From the NCBI RefSeq assembly GCF_000952155.1, contig NZ_JYON01000002.1, forward strand, positions 186,001-250,000: DNA of 64,000 bases. Reading direction: 5' to 3'. Shown here one piece after another: positions 54,853 through 64,000 of this stretch. Made by a program: the position numbers and the translations under genes. Position 1 is the stretch's first letter, and every line of letters begins with the position of its first letter. The notes under the pieces were generated by a model. That model did no database searches and was not told the DNA's origin. It saw only the letters and a list, made by a program, of their open reading frames with translations. This DNA is from Aliterella atlantica CENA595. GTDB taxonomy: Bacteria; Cyanobacteriota; Cyanobacteriia; Cyanobacteriales; Chroococcidiopsidaceae.

Positions 54853-55986
54853 TTAAAAATGAATTGGTGTTTTAGGTGTTTCTATCTCGTTTAAGTGTTG
54901 ATATAAATGACGAAAGAAACCTTCAGGAGATATCCAGTCTTCCCACAGTTTTCGACACTCGTACTGTAAATCTCTAAATTCTTTTGCTGAGAGTTTATTG
55001 TGAAAATCAGCTACCTTTTCTGCAATCGAAGAGAGCTCACTTTCATCTACCCAAACACAGTATTTCTTCCAGTCAATAGCAAAATCATAGGGCATAACAC
55101 AATCTGTATTGATAAAAACTGGAATCCGTCCAAAACTTAAAGTTTCGTACAAACGGATACAATAGTTTTCATACCCGCTACAACAAATAACATAATCACT
55201 ATCAATTAGGTTATGGCAATATTCTAACCTTAGTTTCTGAGTCTGCCTTTCAAGTTCAGCGGGATCTTCCAGCTCTAATTTACTAGAAAATGCAAAGTGT
55301 TGCCTGAAAATAAAGTTAGTTTCTACTAAATCGCTCCTAGATAAATTTGTTAAAGCTTTCACGCGATTAGTATGACCTGTTGTGTGAAAAAACTTTTTTG
55401 TTAGTCCTAATATATCTCCATAAAAGCGTAAATATCTCTTGAGTTTATCAAGACCGAATGGGACTCCCAGGGGCGGTGCATAACCACAAAAACCTACTGT
55501 AGGCTTTGCCATTTTTTCACGTATGGGAATTTGATCGTTAAAGGTTTGACCAATAAAATCTGAAGTCCATTCCGGCATTGCAAATTCATTAGGCTTCCTT
55601 CTAGATTGAAAAGATGATGTATAAAAAACGATGGTATTTTCTAAGATTTGTTCGCTATCCCAATCTCCTTGTGAAAAGATAGCTACTGGCTTTCCTAGTT
55701 CTTTTGCCTTTTCTATAAACTCAATAGCCAAGTTATAGGACGTGTCATCCGAGCTAAATAGATGCCAGTGGGCAGGAAAAATAGCTATATCGGCTTCTTC
55801 TAAAGAAGTCATTTCTAGGAAAGAATGACCTGTTTCTACAAGCTTGTCAAACCGTCCAGTTTTAAAATGTTTAGAGTCTTCTGGTATTTCACCCCAAAAA
55901 GGAGCAAGGATTGGTACATACTTTAGAGTACGGGGAAGGGGGATTGTGGGTAGATAACTGCGATCGGAGAAGATTTTGAGTTTCAT
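54853..55986 (-). CDS. Exostosin-family glycosyltransferase
   Basis: A 377-residue protein. The C-terminal half carries the exostosin pattern YCHNLIDSDYVICCSGYENYCIRLYETLSFGRIPVFINTDC (about 252-292), with FAIDWKKYCVWVDES after it. The N-terminal half (FSDRSYLPTIPLPRTLKYVPILAPFWG, then ADIAIFPAHWHLF) matches GT47-like bacterial proteins. No membrane span. It lies 30 bases before a GT2 gene's stop, within the cluster. Probable repeat-unit transferase; the sugar is unknown. Confidence 0.78.
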   Translation of the reverse strand: MKLKIFSDRSYLPTIPLPRTLKYVPILAPFWGEIPEDSKHFKTGRFDKLVETGHSFLEMTSLEEADIAIFPAHWHLFSSDDTSYNLAIEFIEKAKELGKPVAIFSQGDWDSEQILENTIVFYTSSFQSRRKPNEFAMPEWTSDFIGQTFNDQIPIREKMAKPTVGFCGYAPPLGVPFGLDKLKRYLRFYGDILGLTKKFFHTTGHTNRVKALTNLSRSDLVETNFIFRQHFAFSSKLELEDPAELERQTQKLRLEYCHNLIDSDYVICCSGYENYCIRLYETLSFGRIPVFINTDCVMPYDFAIDWKKYCVWVDESELSSIAEKVADFHNKLSAKEFRDLQYECRKLWEDWISPEGFFRHLYQHLNEIETPKTPIHF

Positions 55987-56016
55987 TTTCAGCCTGTTAA
56001 GTAGAGGTAGACAAAA

Positions 56017-57075
56017 TTAACTTACTAATATCCGAATTTTTTTGAGAACAAGATCGATTGGTTGGGGACGTAGATGAGGAGCGTACAGCCAGGTAATAGC
56101 TAGCTTTGCTATTTGTAAAGGCATCACTCCTACACAAATAAACCAAATACTATAAATCAATCGCTTAGGTAAATTGTGATCGGAGTATTTCCACAAAGCA
56201 TGAATTCCCCAAGACATCAGAATCAAAGAATTATCCCCAGGAACAGGGTGTTTTTCCGAGTTTAGACGTAAAGATGCTAAACGAGACCACAAACGACCTA
56301 CAGAACGTCTTTCTAAGTCTTGAGGAATTTTGACGTTAAATTCATTTGTCTTTTTCACTAACAGCGCGTAGCTTTGTATATCGTGACGAACAAAGCGGCG
56401 AAAACGACTATCTGAAACTTCAGTTAGCGCCCACTGATTGCTGTTATGAATCCGATAAGCTCCTATAGGCTGTTCGATCTTTTCGACTTTTCCATAAAAG
56501 GGAATGGAAATATTTAAATAGTCATCGGCTGTTAATTTGTATTCTTCTGGAATGGGAAATACTTTGGTCAATATATTTCGACTGTAAGCGTTACCACTCA
56601 TCGGTACGCTACTGTAGCCTCCTGTTTCTATCAGCTGCGGCCATACTTCTCCCTCCGCCAGAGGTACGGTACTTGGAGGATAGAAGTAACCTAGGGGTTG
56701 GTTCGCTGCATCTACTACTTGCAGGCGATAATGTACTTTAGCTGTTTCTGCTCGCCAAACTTCTAGGATGCGTTCTATTGCTTGAGGAAATAAGTAATCA
56801 TCTGCATCCAGAAAGATGATAATTTCACCTTGACTAATCGCCAAACCATCATTTAAAGCCGCAGCTTGCTTTCCATTTACTGGGCGTAGCACTTTAACAA
56901 TTCTATCTCCGTAACTAGCGATCGCCTCGCGAGAGTTATCTGTAGAAGCATCATCAACTACAATGACTTCAACGTGCGGATAAGTCTGATTTAATGCACT
57001 GTCTATCGCCTCATTCAAAAAGCAAGCGTAGTTGTAGTTGTTAACGATTACACTAACACTTATATTCTCATTCAT
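56017..57075 (-). CDS. Family 2 glycosyltransferase
   Basis: A 352-residue GT-A enzyme starting with ISVSVIVNNYNYACFLNEAI. VDDASTDNSREAI (about 40-52) and the metal-binding FLDADDYLFPQAI (about 89-101) are clear. The C-terminal 100 residues hold one or two hydrophobic stretches (LIYSIWFICVGVMPLQIAKLAI), which may dock it at the membrane. It lies 31 bases ahead of the exostosin gene on this strand. Similar enzymes start or extend repeat units. Confidence 0.87.
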   Translation of the reverse strand: MNENISVSVIVNNYNYACFLNEAIDSALNQTYPHVEVIVVDDASTDNSREAIASYGDRIVKVLRPVNGKQAAALNDGLAISQGEIIIFLDADDYLFPQAIERILEVWRAETAKVHYRLQVVDAANQPLGYFYPPSTVPLAEGEVWPQLIETGGYSSVPMSGNAYSRNILTKVFPIPEEYKLTADDYLNISIPFYGKVEKIEQPIGAYRIHNSNQWALTEVSDSRFRRFVRHDIQSYALLVKKTNEFNVKIPQDLERRSVGRLWSRLASLRLNSEKHPVPGDNSLILMSWGIHALWKYSDHNLPKRLIYSIWFICVGVMPLQIAKLAITWLYAPHLRPQPIDLVLKKIRILVS

Positions 57076-57166
57076 CCTATCGTTCTCAAGTTAACGTTTT
57101 AGCAAATGCGAGCGGCAGAAAAAGACTTGATTAAACAAAGCTGAATGAATACTGTCAAGCCTCTTT

Positions 57167-57862
57167 TTAATGTTTAGTTGCTTCAACATAAAGTGAATCC
57201 ATTTGCCTTTCTTCTCGATCTATTTGCAATTGTTTACAGGAGCCAATAGAAAAGCCAACTCGAGAAATGTTTTTAAACCCTACTTCAGAAAGTAGCAAGG
57301 AAATAGTTTCAAAATCGTAACAATACTGATGTTGCAAATTTTGTCTAAATACGTCATTTACTAATTCCATAGGAGTGTGATATTTCTTTCCTGGTTCAAG
57401 CATCCATCCTCGATATTTAATTAGTTCGAGCATCCATTCTCGATTTTCCAAATAATTTTTTAAATACAGCTCTCCATCGGGGACAGAAAGACGAATAATA
57501 CCACCAGGGCGCAGAATCCGAAAACACTCTTCAAGGAATTTTCTTCCATCCGCTGGGTCAAGATGTTCAAAAAAATGCTCTGAGAAAATTCCCCAAAATC
57601 GATGCTCGTCAAAAGGTAAATTTCTCCTTAGATCGCATTCGTAATCAACTCCTTCTGCTGGCCATCCATCTAAGTTGAACCATTCTGCACTGTCAAGACC
57701 TTGTGCGCCACATCCTATATTAAGAAAAGAAGCTTTTGTTTTAATCTTTTTAGGAGTTTTCAAGAACAGATAATTCTGGAGTCTTAAGCAAATAAAATGC
57801 CAATCTATGCTTAAAGAATATAGGCTATTACGCGACAATATGTTTAAGAGAATTTTTTTCAT
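57167..57862 (-). CDS. SAM-dependent methyltransferase
   Basis: A 231-residue class I methyltransferase. ASFLNIGCGAQGLDSAEWFNLDG (about 43-65) is motif I and IFSEHFFEHLDPADGRKFLEE with FRILRPGGIIRLSVPDGELY follow. The frame runs upstream to 58105, but that part overlaps the C-terminus of the GT4 gene in another frame; the ATG at 57862 begins after the GT4 stop and gives a sensible protein. It might methylate a sugar or act on a cluster intermediate. Substrate unknown. Confidence 0.82.
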   Translation of the reverse strand: MKKILLNILSRNSLYSLSIDWHFICLRLQNYLFLKTPKKIKTKASFLNIGCGAQGLDSAEWFNLDGWPAEGVDYECDLRRNLPFDEHRFWGIFSEHFFEHLDPADGRKFLEECFRILRPGGIIRLSVPDGELYLKNYLENREWMLELIKYRGWMLEPGKKYHTPMELVNDVFRQNLQHQYCYDFETISLLLSEVGFKNISRVGFSIGSCKQLQIDREERQMDSLYVEATKH

Positions 57863-57917
57863 AATAAGTTCGCTAATAATTGCTTCAAAATCAACTGAAA
57901 ATACTTTAACAATTGGT

Positions 57918-59081
57918 TTAGTTTTGTACGCTCGTTCTGAGTAAATCTTTAACTTTCTGACCGCATACTCTCCAATTGAGACGCGAATCATATTCGTGAA
58001 ACGCAGACATAGCAAGGTTTTTATACTTTGAATAATCTGCAAATAAATCCGTAATATAATTACAGTAATCAGAAATATTGGCATCTTTATCAAATAGCCG
58101 ACCATTCACGTCATTGTGAATTATTGTCGGAACACCACCAACCGTAGTTGATAAACAGGGAACCCCTAGAGAATTTGCCTCACAAAATACAATCGGGGTA
58201 CAATCGGCTATCGTTGGTAGAATCAGAAAGTGAGACTCCAGAAATAATTTCTGAATCTGCGTTTTCCCTTCACTGGTAGACTTACTGATAAAGCCTAGCG
58301 CCTTCACAAAATCTGGCAAACTTTCTTCTAGCAACGGTTGGCAACCTACAACAGTTAGCTCTGTTTTCAAACCAGACTGATTCAGCTTTTTTGCCACTTG
58401 GTAAGCAACGTCTCCCCCTTTTCTGATCCAATCCACCGCAATAAACAATAACTTACAGCGATTGGTAGGTCTAGACTCTATTGCGTCCTTAACAGTCTCA
58501 AAAGTCAGTGCGCTTTCAATGTTGGCACCAAAGGGAACAACCTTGACTTTAGAAGGATCGGCTCCGTAATCATGGATTGCGGACTTGGCTGCCCAATCGG
58601 ACGAATAGATAGCAAGCTTACATCTTTGTAAAGCCAGTTCTTCCATCAGATGCCAGTCTTTAATAACCTGTTGAGGCAGATGAGTGTATAGAGGGTAAAA
58701 ATTCTGGATATTTGCAAACGTTCCATCTGCCCAAAATACAATTGGCCGATCGCATTCAAGGTAAGCAATTGGATTGACTGTGGCGCTGAAAACAATATCT
58801 GATTTTGTGTTATTCAGTTTTTTTGCAACCTGCCTTGCATAACTTTTAAGGATTATAGGATCGGCATCTTGCTGATAATTCTTTTTATGAAATAGCTCGT
58901 AGTAGCGGCGTTTGATTTTAGGAACACCATGCAAAGTGACAGGCTCTTTCAAAGGACCTATGTATTCTACAGAAAGAGACTGTTTTTCAAGAGACTGGGC
59001 AATATAATACCCAGTCCCTGACCACTCATTAGATCCTCTTAAACTACGTGCATTATAGGTAGTTACATAGGCTATCTTCAT
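57918..59081 (-). CDS. Family 4 glycosyltransferase
   Basis: A 387-residue GT-B enzyme with MKIAYVTTYNARSLRGSNEWSG at the N-terminus, VFSATVNPIAYLE in the acceptor half, KLLFIAVDWIRKGGDVAYQVA at the donor domain, and CTPIVFCEANSLGVPCLSTTVGG carrying the EX7E region. It ends LNWRVCGQKVKDLLRTSVQN, a normal GT4 tail, which is why it is preferred over the overlapping 5' part of the methyltransferase frame. It is followed by the methyltransferase gene after 55 bases. Confidence 0.88.
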   Translation of the reverse strand: MKIAYVTTYNARSLRGSNEWSGTGYYIAQSLEKQSLSVEYIGPLKEPVTLHGVPKIKRRYYELFHKKNYQQDADPIILKSYARQVAKKLNNTKSDIVFSATVNPIAYLECDRPIVFWADGTFANIQNFYPLYTHLPQQVIKDWHLMEELALQRCKLAIYSSDWAAKSAIHDYGADPSKVKVVPFGANIESALTFETVKDAIESRPTNRCKLLFIAVDWIRKGGDVAYQVAKKLNQSGLKTELTVVGCQPLLEESLPDFVKALGFISKSTSEGKTQIQKLFLESHFLILPTIADCTPIVFCEANSLGVPCLSTTVGGVPTIIHNDVNGRLFDKDANISDYCNYITDLFADYSKYKNLAMSAFHEYDSRLNWRVCGQKVKDLLRTSVQN

Positions 59082-59241
59082 ACTTTTTGAATTTTAAATT
59101 TTAGGATATTAATTTGCAATAATGCTGTAGGGCGAAATCAGGTTTGTATCAATGAAGTCTTCACCACTTGCTGCCTTTAAGGCAGAGTGCATATTATTGC
59201 TTTTCACAATTTTTTGGGAATGATGAATTAATGCTATCTAG

Positions 59242-61035
59242 TTATTGACCTAGAACAACTTCCTGGTAGCTACCCGATCTTAAAACTTGACCTCGGTCGA
59301 TTTGGTAAATGCGATCGCAATGCTCGATAGTCGAAAGGCGATGGGCAATAATAATAATAGTTCTTGTTCCACTCAAAGCCTTCGTTGCTTCAGTAACAAG
59401 ATGTTCTGTTTCGTTGTCTAACGCTGCTGTCGCCTCATCAAAAACTAAAATTTCTCTCTCGTGATAAAGTACGCGAGCGATCCCCACTCTTTGGCGTTGT
59501 CCTCCAGATAAAAGCACGCCACGTTCGCCAACTATTGTTTCGATTCCGTTTGGTAGTTGTTCTACTACTTCACTTAGTTGAGCCATTTCAATTGCTCTTT
59601 TTAATTTATCTCGGTCAATTATGCGATCGGGAACTCCAAAAGCAATATTTCGTTCGAGGGTATCGTCAATCAAAAATATAGACTGAGGGACGTAACCAAT
59701 CATATTTTGCCAGCTTCGTAGATTTTCATATATAGAAATCCCATCGACTGTAATATCCCCTGATTGAGGACTAAAAAGACCTAAAAATACATCGACTAAA
59801 GTTGTTTTTCCCGAACCTGATTTACCAATTAGTCCGATTGACTCGCCTTTGTTAATCGTTAAGAAAATTTCATCTAGTGCATTTTTTGTAGTTTCTGGAT
59901 ATTGAAATACAATACTGTCTATAATAATTTGTTTGTTAAAATAAGTTGTTTGTTCATTTCGAGTTAATGAAGAAACGGGAGAGCATTTACGACAACTTAA
60001 ATCTGCTGCTAGATTATTGTTTTCTAATTCTTTAAAATCGAAAAACAGGCGATCGAGAGCATGAATGTTGGTTCTAATTACATTAACTCCAGAAATTAGA
60101 TTGCCTGTAGCTGGAAGCAAACGAATTGATGCAAGTGCGAAAATTCCTAAAATTGCCGTCAGACTTTGCTTATCTTGCTGACTAAAGTTGATAAAGAAAA
60201 GCGTAAATCCAATTAAGAAGCTAATCATAAACGCTTCAACTACATAGCGTGGCAGATTACCATAACCCGCAGCTAAAGTTTGATTTAAAGCATACTTCTT
60301 GGTTTGTTCCTCCATCTGTTGCTCAAAGTAGGATTCACAACCAAGTACGCGAGTTTCTTTTAATCCACCTATGCCATGATTCATAATACGAATCATCTCG
60401 CGAGAAGCTTGCCACCCTTCCTTACCCCAACGTGCTAAACGATCTTTCATTGGATGCAATAAACCAAATGCAACCAGCAAAATCATGGCAATGAAAATCA
60501 ACGCTGTTATATCAGTCGCAACCAAAAGAAGTACCAATGCCAATATAATTACACTATTGGAGATAGATGTTAATAGTGGCATTACTAAACCGATGCAAAA
60601 TTGATCTGTTGAGGTGACAACGTTTTGAATCAGTGTTGCTGAGTTAATACGTAAGTGAAAGGAATAAGGAGCTTCAATATAGGCTTTCATAAGCTTGTAA
60701 GATAGTTCGCCTTTTAGCTTATAGCCAAATTCAAAAACTACTTTTTGAGCATTGAAACTAAAAAATGCTTTTGCGTAAAAGGCAATGATAACTACTAAGC
60801 CTATTACAAGTAAAAACTGCTGCTCAGAGCTAAATTTTAACTGTTGATACGCTAAATTTAACCAATAACTATTTTTGATTGAATTTGGACTGGTAGCGAT
60901 CGCTATAAACGATCCAACCATCCCAGTTCCGAAAACTTCAAAACCAGAGATAAAGAGAAAGAGAAAAATCATTCCTATAAATGATTTATGATGCCCTTTT
61001 GTAATATATAAAAATTTAGATAAAAATTGACTCAT
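59242..61035 (-). CDS. PglK/MsbA-like ABC exporter (lipid-linked sugar flippase)
   Basis: A 597-residue half-transporter with six N-terminal membrane helices (about 15-310) and a nucleotide-binding domain: Walker A GKSGSGKTT (404-412), Q-loop YVPQSIFLID, signature LSGGQRQR (509-516), Walker B EILVFDE (528-534) and H-loop His565 (IAHRLST). PglK-type exporters flip lipid-linked oligosaccharides and can replace Wzx; heterocyst HepA is a related cyanobacterial protein. It is the only flippase candidate in the cluster. Its promoter is expected in the 555-base gap before the gene at 61591. Confidence 0.9.
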   Translation of the reverse strand: MSQFLSKFLYITKGHHKSFIGMIFLFLFISGFEVFGTGMVGSFIAIATSPNSIKNSYWLNLAYQQLKFSSEQQFLLVIGLVVIIAFYAKAFFSFNAQKVVFEFGYKLKGELSYKLMKAYIEAPYSFHLRINSATLIQNVVTSTDQFCIGLVMPLLTSISNSVIILALVLLLVATDITALIFIAMILLVAFGLLHPMKDRLARWGKEGWQASREMIRIMNHGIGGLKETRVLGCESYFEQQMEEQTKKYALNQTLAAGYGNLPRYVVEAFMISFLIGFTLFFINFSQQDKQSLTAILGIFALASIRLLPATGNLISGVNVIRTNIHALDRLFFDFKELENNNLAADLSCRKCSPVSSLTRNEQTTYFNKQIIIDSIVFQYPETTKNALDEIFLTINKGESIGLIGKSGSGKTTLVDVFLGLFSPQSGDITVDGISIYENLRSWQNMIGYVPQSIFLIDDTLERNIAFGVPDRIIDRDKLKRAIEMAQLSEVVEQLPNGIETIVGERGVLLSGGQRQRVGIARVLYHEREILVFDEATAALDNETEHLVTEATKALSGTRTIIIIAHRLSTIEHCDRIYQIDRGQVLRSGSYQEVVLGQ

Positions 61036-61590
61036 TATTAATACTACATTTATATAGTTATGATTTAATGCTAAGGCGATCTAGTAAAATTTTAAACTAC
61101 ATTTAACTTGAATAACTTAGTATGTTCATCCGAGCGAATATACATTAATATCTGATTTTCTACTTTAATAATCTAGATACTGTTGATTTCAAGTTGTAAT
61201 AAGCTGGACGACCTTTTATAAACGAGCTGCGCGCATCAATGGAATAGATGCTGTCAGCTAGGCATCAAACACCAGTTTTTATATTCTGGTGCTGCTACAT
61301 TTAATAATAAGTAACTTGCTGTCTGAAAGGTGAAACTAAATTAGTGGTAATATTCAAACATACGTTGCTGTTAATAAATCTATCATCAACAAAGATGAAT
61401 ATTTTAGTCACTTATACTTAAGTATAGCTTTTACATAATTTATGATTTATATATAAATTTATGTCAAAATGTAAGCTTATAAGCTAACCGCAATATATTA
61501 ACTATAGAACTATCTTTGTTGGGTAAGTTATTAAAGCATTTAGCAATCCAATTAATCTAAAAAAAAATCATATCGCAATGATAATATTTC
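61036..61590. other. Intergenic region holding a gene relic
   Basis: This 555-base stretch is AT-rich and has no intact gene. It contains the decayed 3' end of a second copy of the next gene (61160-61285, listed separately). The remaining sequence shows no repeat or terminator that I can support, and would carry the upstream sequences of the ABC transporter gene. Confidence 0.55.
61160..61285 (-). pseudogene. Relic of the 3' end of a duplicate of the gene at 61591
   Basis: Minus-strand reading gives YKNWCLMPS, a stop, QHLFH, then after a shift ARSSFIKGRPAYYNLKST, VSRLLK and a TAG at 61160-61162. The intact gene at 61591 ends YKNWCSMSHWQQQ, then ARHSFFSVRPLYYNLKSQISQMM. DNA-level identity is also visible (AACACCAGTTTTTATA in both). 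The relic has a nonsense codon and a frameshift and no upstream part. Confidence 0.85.
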
Positions 61591-62637
61591 TTATGTCATC
61601 ATTTGGGAGATTTGTGATTTCAAATTATAATAAAGTGGGCGAACAGAAAAGAATGAGTGGCGAGCTTTGAAGAACATCTGCTGTTGCCAATGAGACATCG
61701 AACACCAGTTTTTATAGGCAGGGAAGGCAATGTCTGTTAACAAATACTGCCATTTTTTAATCATTTTCTCTGGTTGGGTTTCCTTAGCTCGCATCCAACC
61801 ATTTTCAATTACTGCCCGACGTAATTCTTTATCGTCTTGAAGCCGTTTGAGAGCCGAAATTACCTCTGTTAAAGAAGCTGCTTCTAAATAATCCAAATCG
61901 CTTTTTTTCTCAGCTAGAAAGGCAGATTCATAGCCTAAAATTGCTGGAATACCAGCGTGCCAAGCATTATATAGCTTTGATGCAGGTTTACCACTAAAGG
62001 AATTTTTTCGACCAAACTCTCTTATAGCTAAAATGACATCAACATCGCTGTAATCGTGCCAACTATCATGAGTGAGTTTTTTCTGAAATTTTAAGCCTAA
62101 AGCATCGAGTTGCTCGTACCAAAAATCCCCGCGAAATTCAGAAACTAAATTGACTTCATTGCCAATAAAAGTGACATTTTCAAAAGTGTCGCCACGTTGA
62201 GGGTCGCGAGGAATTAGCGAAGATTGCGCCCAATGAGGAATAAAATGACTTTCCCACAGTTCCAGGAAACGCTTGGGTATTGCTTGGTAGGGATTTTGCA
62301 CGACATGAAGTTGTGCGTAAGGATGCCGATCTACATCTGCCCGCAAACAAACAATTAGTGATTTTGGACCTGGCTGGATAGCGTCATCAAGAAAATCGCG
62401 ATGGGCTAAAACAATTCCCTCATCTGGCATTGTTTTTACTAATTGACAGGGAAAACCATAATCTTTGAGATAAAGATATGTTTGCAATGTCCAAAAACAG
62501 CCACCACTTTGCATGGGGGATATTGCGTGTTGAGAACATTGCCACTGCCAGTAGGAATCAGCATTTTGCGGTAAGTCATCACTAGGCAGTTTGCTATGAG
62601 GAATATAAAAATAAATTGGTGGTAGGTTTTTCCACAT
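61591..62637 (-). CDS. Glycosyltransferase-like protein, family uncertain
   Basis: A 348-residue soluble protein, beginning MWKNLPPIYFYIPHSKLPSD. It has a C-terminal donor-domain-like region with DVILAIREFGRKNSFSGKPASKLYNAWHAGIPAILGYESAF (about 206-247), a pattern seen in GT-B proteins of capsule clusters, and ends with the YKNWC segment copied in the relic at 61160. No membrane span. It lies between the ABC flippase and the right-edge GT4. Its role in sugar transfer is likely from context, but the family is not named with certainty. Confidence 0.7.
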   Translation of the reverse strand: MWKNLPPIYFYIPHSKLPSDDLPQNADSYWQWQCSQHAISPMQSGGCFWTLQTYLYLKDYGFPCQLVKTMPDEGIVLAHRDFLDDAIQPGPKSLIVCLRADVDRHPYAQLHVVQNPYQAIPKRFLELWESHFIPHWAQSSLIPRDPQRGDTFENVTFIGNEVNLVSEFRGDFWYEQLDALGLKFQKKLTHDSWHDYSDVDVILAIREFGRKNSFSGKPASKLYNAWHAGIPAILGYESAFLAEKKSDLDYLEAASLTEVISALKRLQDDKELRRAVIENGWMRAKETQPEKMIKKWQYLLTDIAFPAYKNWCSMSHWQQQMFFKARHSFFSVRPLYYNLKSQISQMMT

Positions 62638-62688
62638 AGGATTTGTGCAACTAAAAATTTAGCGTTTTAGTAAAGAGAGTATAGGCAA

Positions 62689-64000
62689 TTAATAGCGCGA
62701 TCGCCACTGGTAATAGTGCGATCGCCATTTTTCGGACATTAAGGTATTGAGTGGATTATTACGAAAACCGTATTTTTTGACTAAACTCAGCCATAAGCTT
62801 AACCGCTGTGGCAATGGCAGCAACGGCATATGCCAATGCATAACTGTTTTTACATTAGTTTGATTAACACTTGGTAAGAAGACATCCGGCTCACCTACAG
62901 ATGTCTCATCAATTATATCTAAAGTCGCAGTCTTTCTGGGTAAAGCCGCAACATGAGCATAAAGCTCGTTCAAAGCACTTTGCCAATTATCTCCCCAATG
63001 AGTTTGGGCAATTTTTATTTTGGTAGCTTCCCCCAGAGATAGACGGAACTGTTCATCTTCAATTAAGCCAGATAGTGCTGCCGTATATTCTTGGATATCG
63101 CGCACCCGAATCAAATTCCCGTCCAAACCAGGCATATCAGAGCCAAGAACTCCACACGCTAGAGAGGAGTACGGGTAGCGGCTCACTGCAGGTACGCCGT
63201 AGCTACCTGCTTCCAATATGGATGTAATGGAAATAAAAGGAAACGAGTCTACATAGATATCGGCAGCCTGATAATAGACAGCAGTATCTTTTGTTTCTTT
63301 TAAAACCATAATCCTTCCTTGTGTCTGCTCAATTGCTGCTGACCAATCTTCGTTACTACTACCTGCACCGATAACAATTAAAATTGCTTGTTTATATTGC
63401 TGCAATAATTCAACATGAGCATCAGCAAAATTAACGCCATCAACTGTTTTATACTTCACCGATCTGGCGATAGACAGCAGCATGACGCTGTTGGAATCAA
63501 TTCCTAGTTGCTGCTTGGCTTGCGATCGCGTCAACTTGCGATAAGCTGGCTCTAAAATAGTTGGTAGCACCAAGTTACGCTTTGCCTCTATACCTCGGCG
63601 CTGCCCAGAAAGCAGCCTTCCAGACTCGCGGAGATTAGCAACTGCATCGCTAATAGTAGCTCCTACCCAAAACCAATGGTCGCCATGATTCGTATAAATA
63701 ATTGGGGGAAATTGTTCTTTGTTGGCAAAGGCAATTGTGGGTACAACATCGTACTCCCAGGTATGTAGCACGACAATATCTGCTGCTGCGGCACATTCAC
63801 GCAGCCTTTTGGCGCGAGAGATAATACCGCCACTGCGATCGCCCAATGCATAAATATTACCTTGGCTGTTGCATACGGCTTCTTTTAAGTTCTCAGGTAC
63901 TTGGTTTAGTGCTTGCCTAGTTAAAGCAACACAGTGCGATCGCGAACTATCTTGTTTAATCCAACGCCACATCAATCTAGATATGCCACCAATATTAGCA
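62689..64000 (-). CDS. Family 4-type glycosyltransferase, 5' end beyond the window
   Basis: At least 437 residues are encoded. The frame is open to the right edge and upstream codons read ANIGGISRLMWRWIKQD, which looks like the GG(I/V)SR loop inside a GT-B acceptor domain, so the ATG near 63972 is not the true start. The donor domain shows SIARSVKYKTVDGVNFADAH, LIVIGAGSSNEDW, and SITSILEAGSYGVPAVSRYPYSS near the usual EX7E position. Stop at 62689. It belongs to the exopolysaccharide cluster, which clearly continues to the right. Confidence 0.85.
   Translation of the reverse strand, partial: ANIGGISRLMWRWIKQDSSRSHCVALTRQALNQVPENLKEAVCNSQGNIYALGDRSGGIISRAKRLRECAAAADIVVLHTWEYDVVPTIAFANKEQFPPIIYTNHGDHWFWVGATISDAVANLRESGRLLSGQRRGIEAKRNLVLPTILEPAYRKLTRSQAKQQLGIDSNSVMLLSIARSVKYKTVDGVNFADAHVELLQQYKQAILIVIGAGSSNEDWSAAIEQTQGRIMVLKETKDTAVYYQAADIYVDSFPFISITSILEAGSYGVPAVSRYPYSSLACGVLGSDMPGLDGNLIRVRDIQEYTAALSGLIEDEQFRLSLGEATKIKIAQTHWGDNWQSALNELYAHVAALPRKTATLDIIDETSVGEPDVFLPSVNQTNVKTVMHWHMPLLPLPQRLSLWLSLVKKYGFRNNPLNTLMSEKWRSHYYQWRSRY

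Noticed and set aside
57863..58105. N-terminal extension of the methyltransferase frame
   Set aside because: It overlaps the normal C-terminus of the GT4 gene in another frame. The ATG at 57862 gives a sensible protein.
59242..61035. Heterocyst-specific hepA
   Set aside because: The ABC exporter is of the HepA/PglK kind, but nothing in the window shows heterocyst regulation, so the symbol is not used.

Overview
The window looks like a cyanobacterial chromosome segment. The palindrome GCGATCGC (HIP1) recurs throughout, on both strands and inside genes. Many gene products are cyanobacterial in type: a Tic20-like membrane protein, a short plastid-type EF-Ts, S2 with an acidic tail, a RecG with a long N-terminal extension, a DUF4336 protein, and a LexA whose operator matches the cyanobacterial SOS box. 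Gene style and intergenic repeats would suit a Chroococcidiopsis/Gloeocapsopsis-like genome, but the species cannot be fixed from sequence alone.

Layout. Positions 1-13,100 hold housekeeping genes: glyA (cut by the left edge), a small cysteine protein, a Tic20-like protein, a fumarylacetoacetate hydrolase-like enzyme, rpsF, a STAS protein, a DedA protein, argG, a GT2 glycosyltransferase, rpsB, tsf, a coiled-coil protein and recG. Positions 13,100-25,430 form a minus-strand defence island inserted between recG and lexA. It contains DNA phosphorothioation genes dndE, dndD, dndC, an enlarged DGQHR (DndB-like) gene and Dnd-associated gene 4, with an HNH nuclease gene inside the operon. Upstream lie a Uma2 remnant, a PemK/MazF-type toxin-antitoxin pair whose toxin has an in-frame stop, a second DndD-like SMC ATPase with a small coupled partner, and a DEAD/DEAH helicase. 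Neither dndA nor dndFGH is present. Positions 25,484-37,670 return to core genes: lexA, argF, tRNA-Thr(UGU), a GHL10 family protein, DUF4336, a pentapeptide protein, a mannosyltransferase/VTT/GtrB-like operon, a TauE-like permease, map and rpsN. Positions 37,896-64,000 are a minus-strand exopolysaccharide cluster: WecG-type transferase, Wzz/BY-kinase, tectonin protein, broken acyltransferase, Wzy-like polymerase, about a dozen glycosyltransferases, a PhyH dioxygenase, a methyltransferase and a PglK-like ABC flippase. The last gene runs off the right edge.

How the parts work together. DndC, DndD and DndE should install phosphorothioate sulfur in DNA, using an unlinked cysteine desulfurase. The DGQHR protein is the likely regulator. 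The HNH protein and the SMC-ATPase/helicase group are the best candidates for the restriction half that attacks unmodified DNA. Both flanks of the island carry perfect matches to the cyanobacterial LexA box: one before lexA, whose downstream neighbour is the helicase, and one before the coiled-coil/recG operon. This hints at SOS control around the island. The sugar cluster would assemble a lipid-linked repeat unit, flip it, polymerise it and export it as capsule or released polysaccharide.

Limits: all functions come from reading motifs and recalling families. No searches were run.
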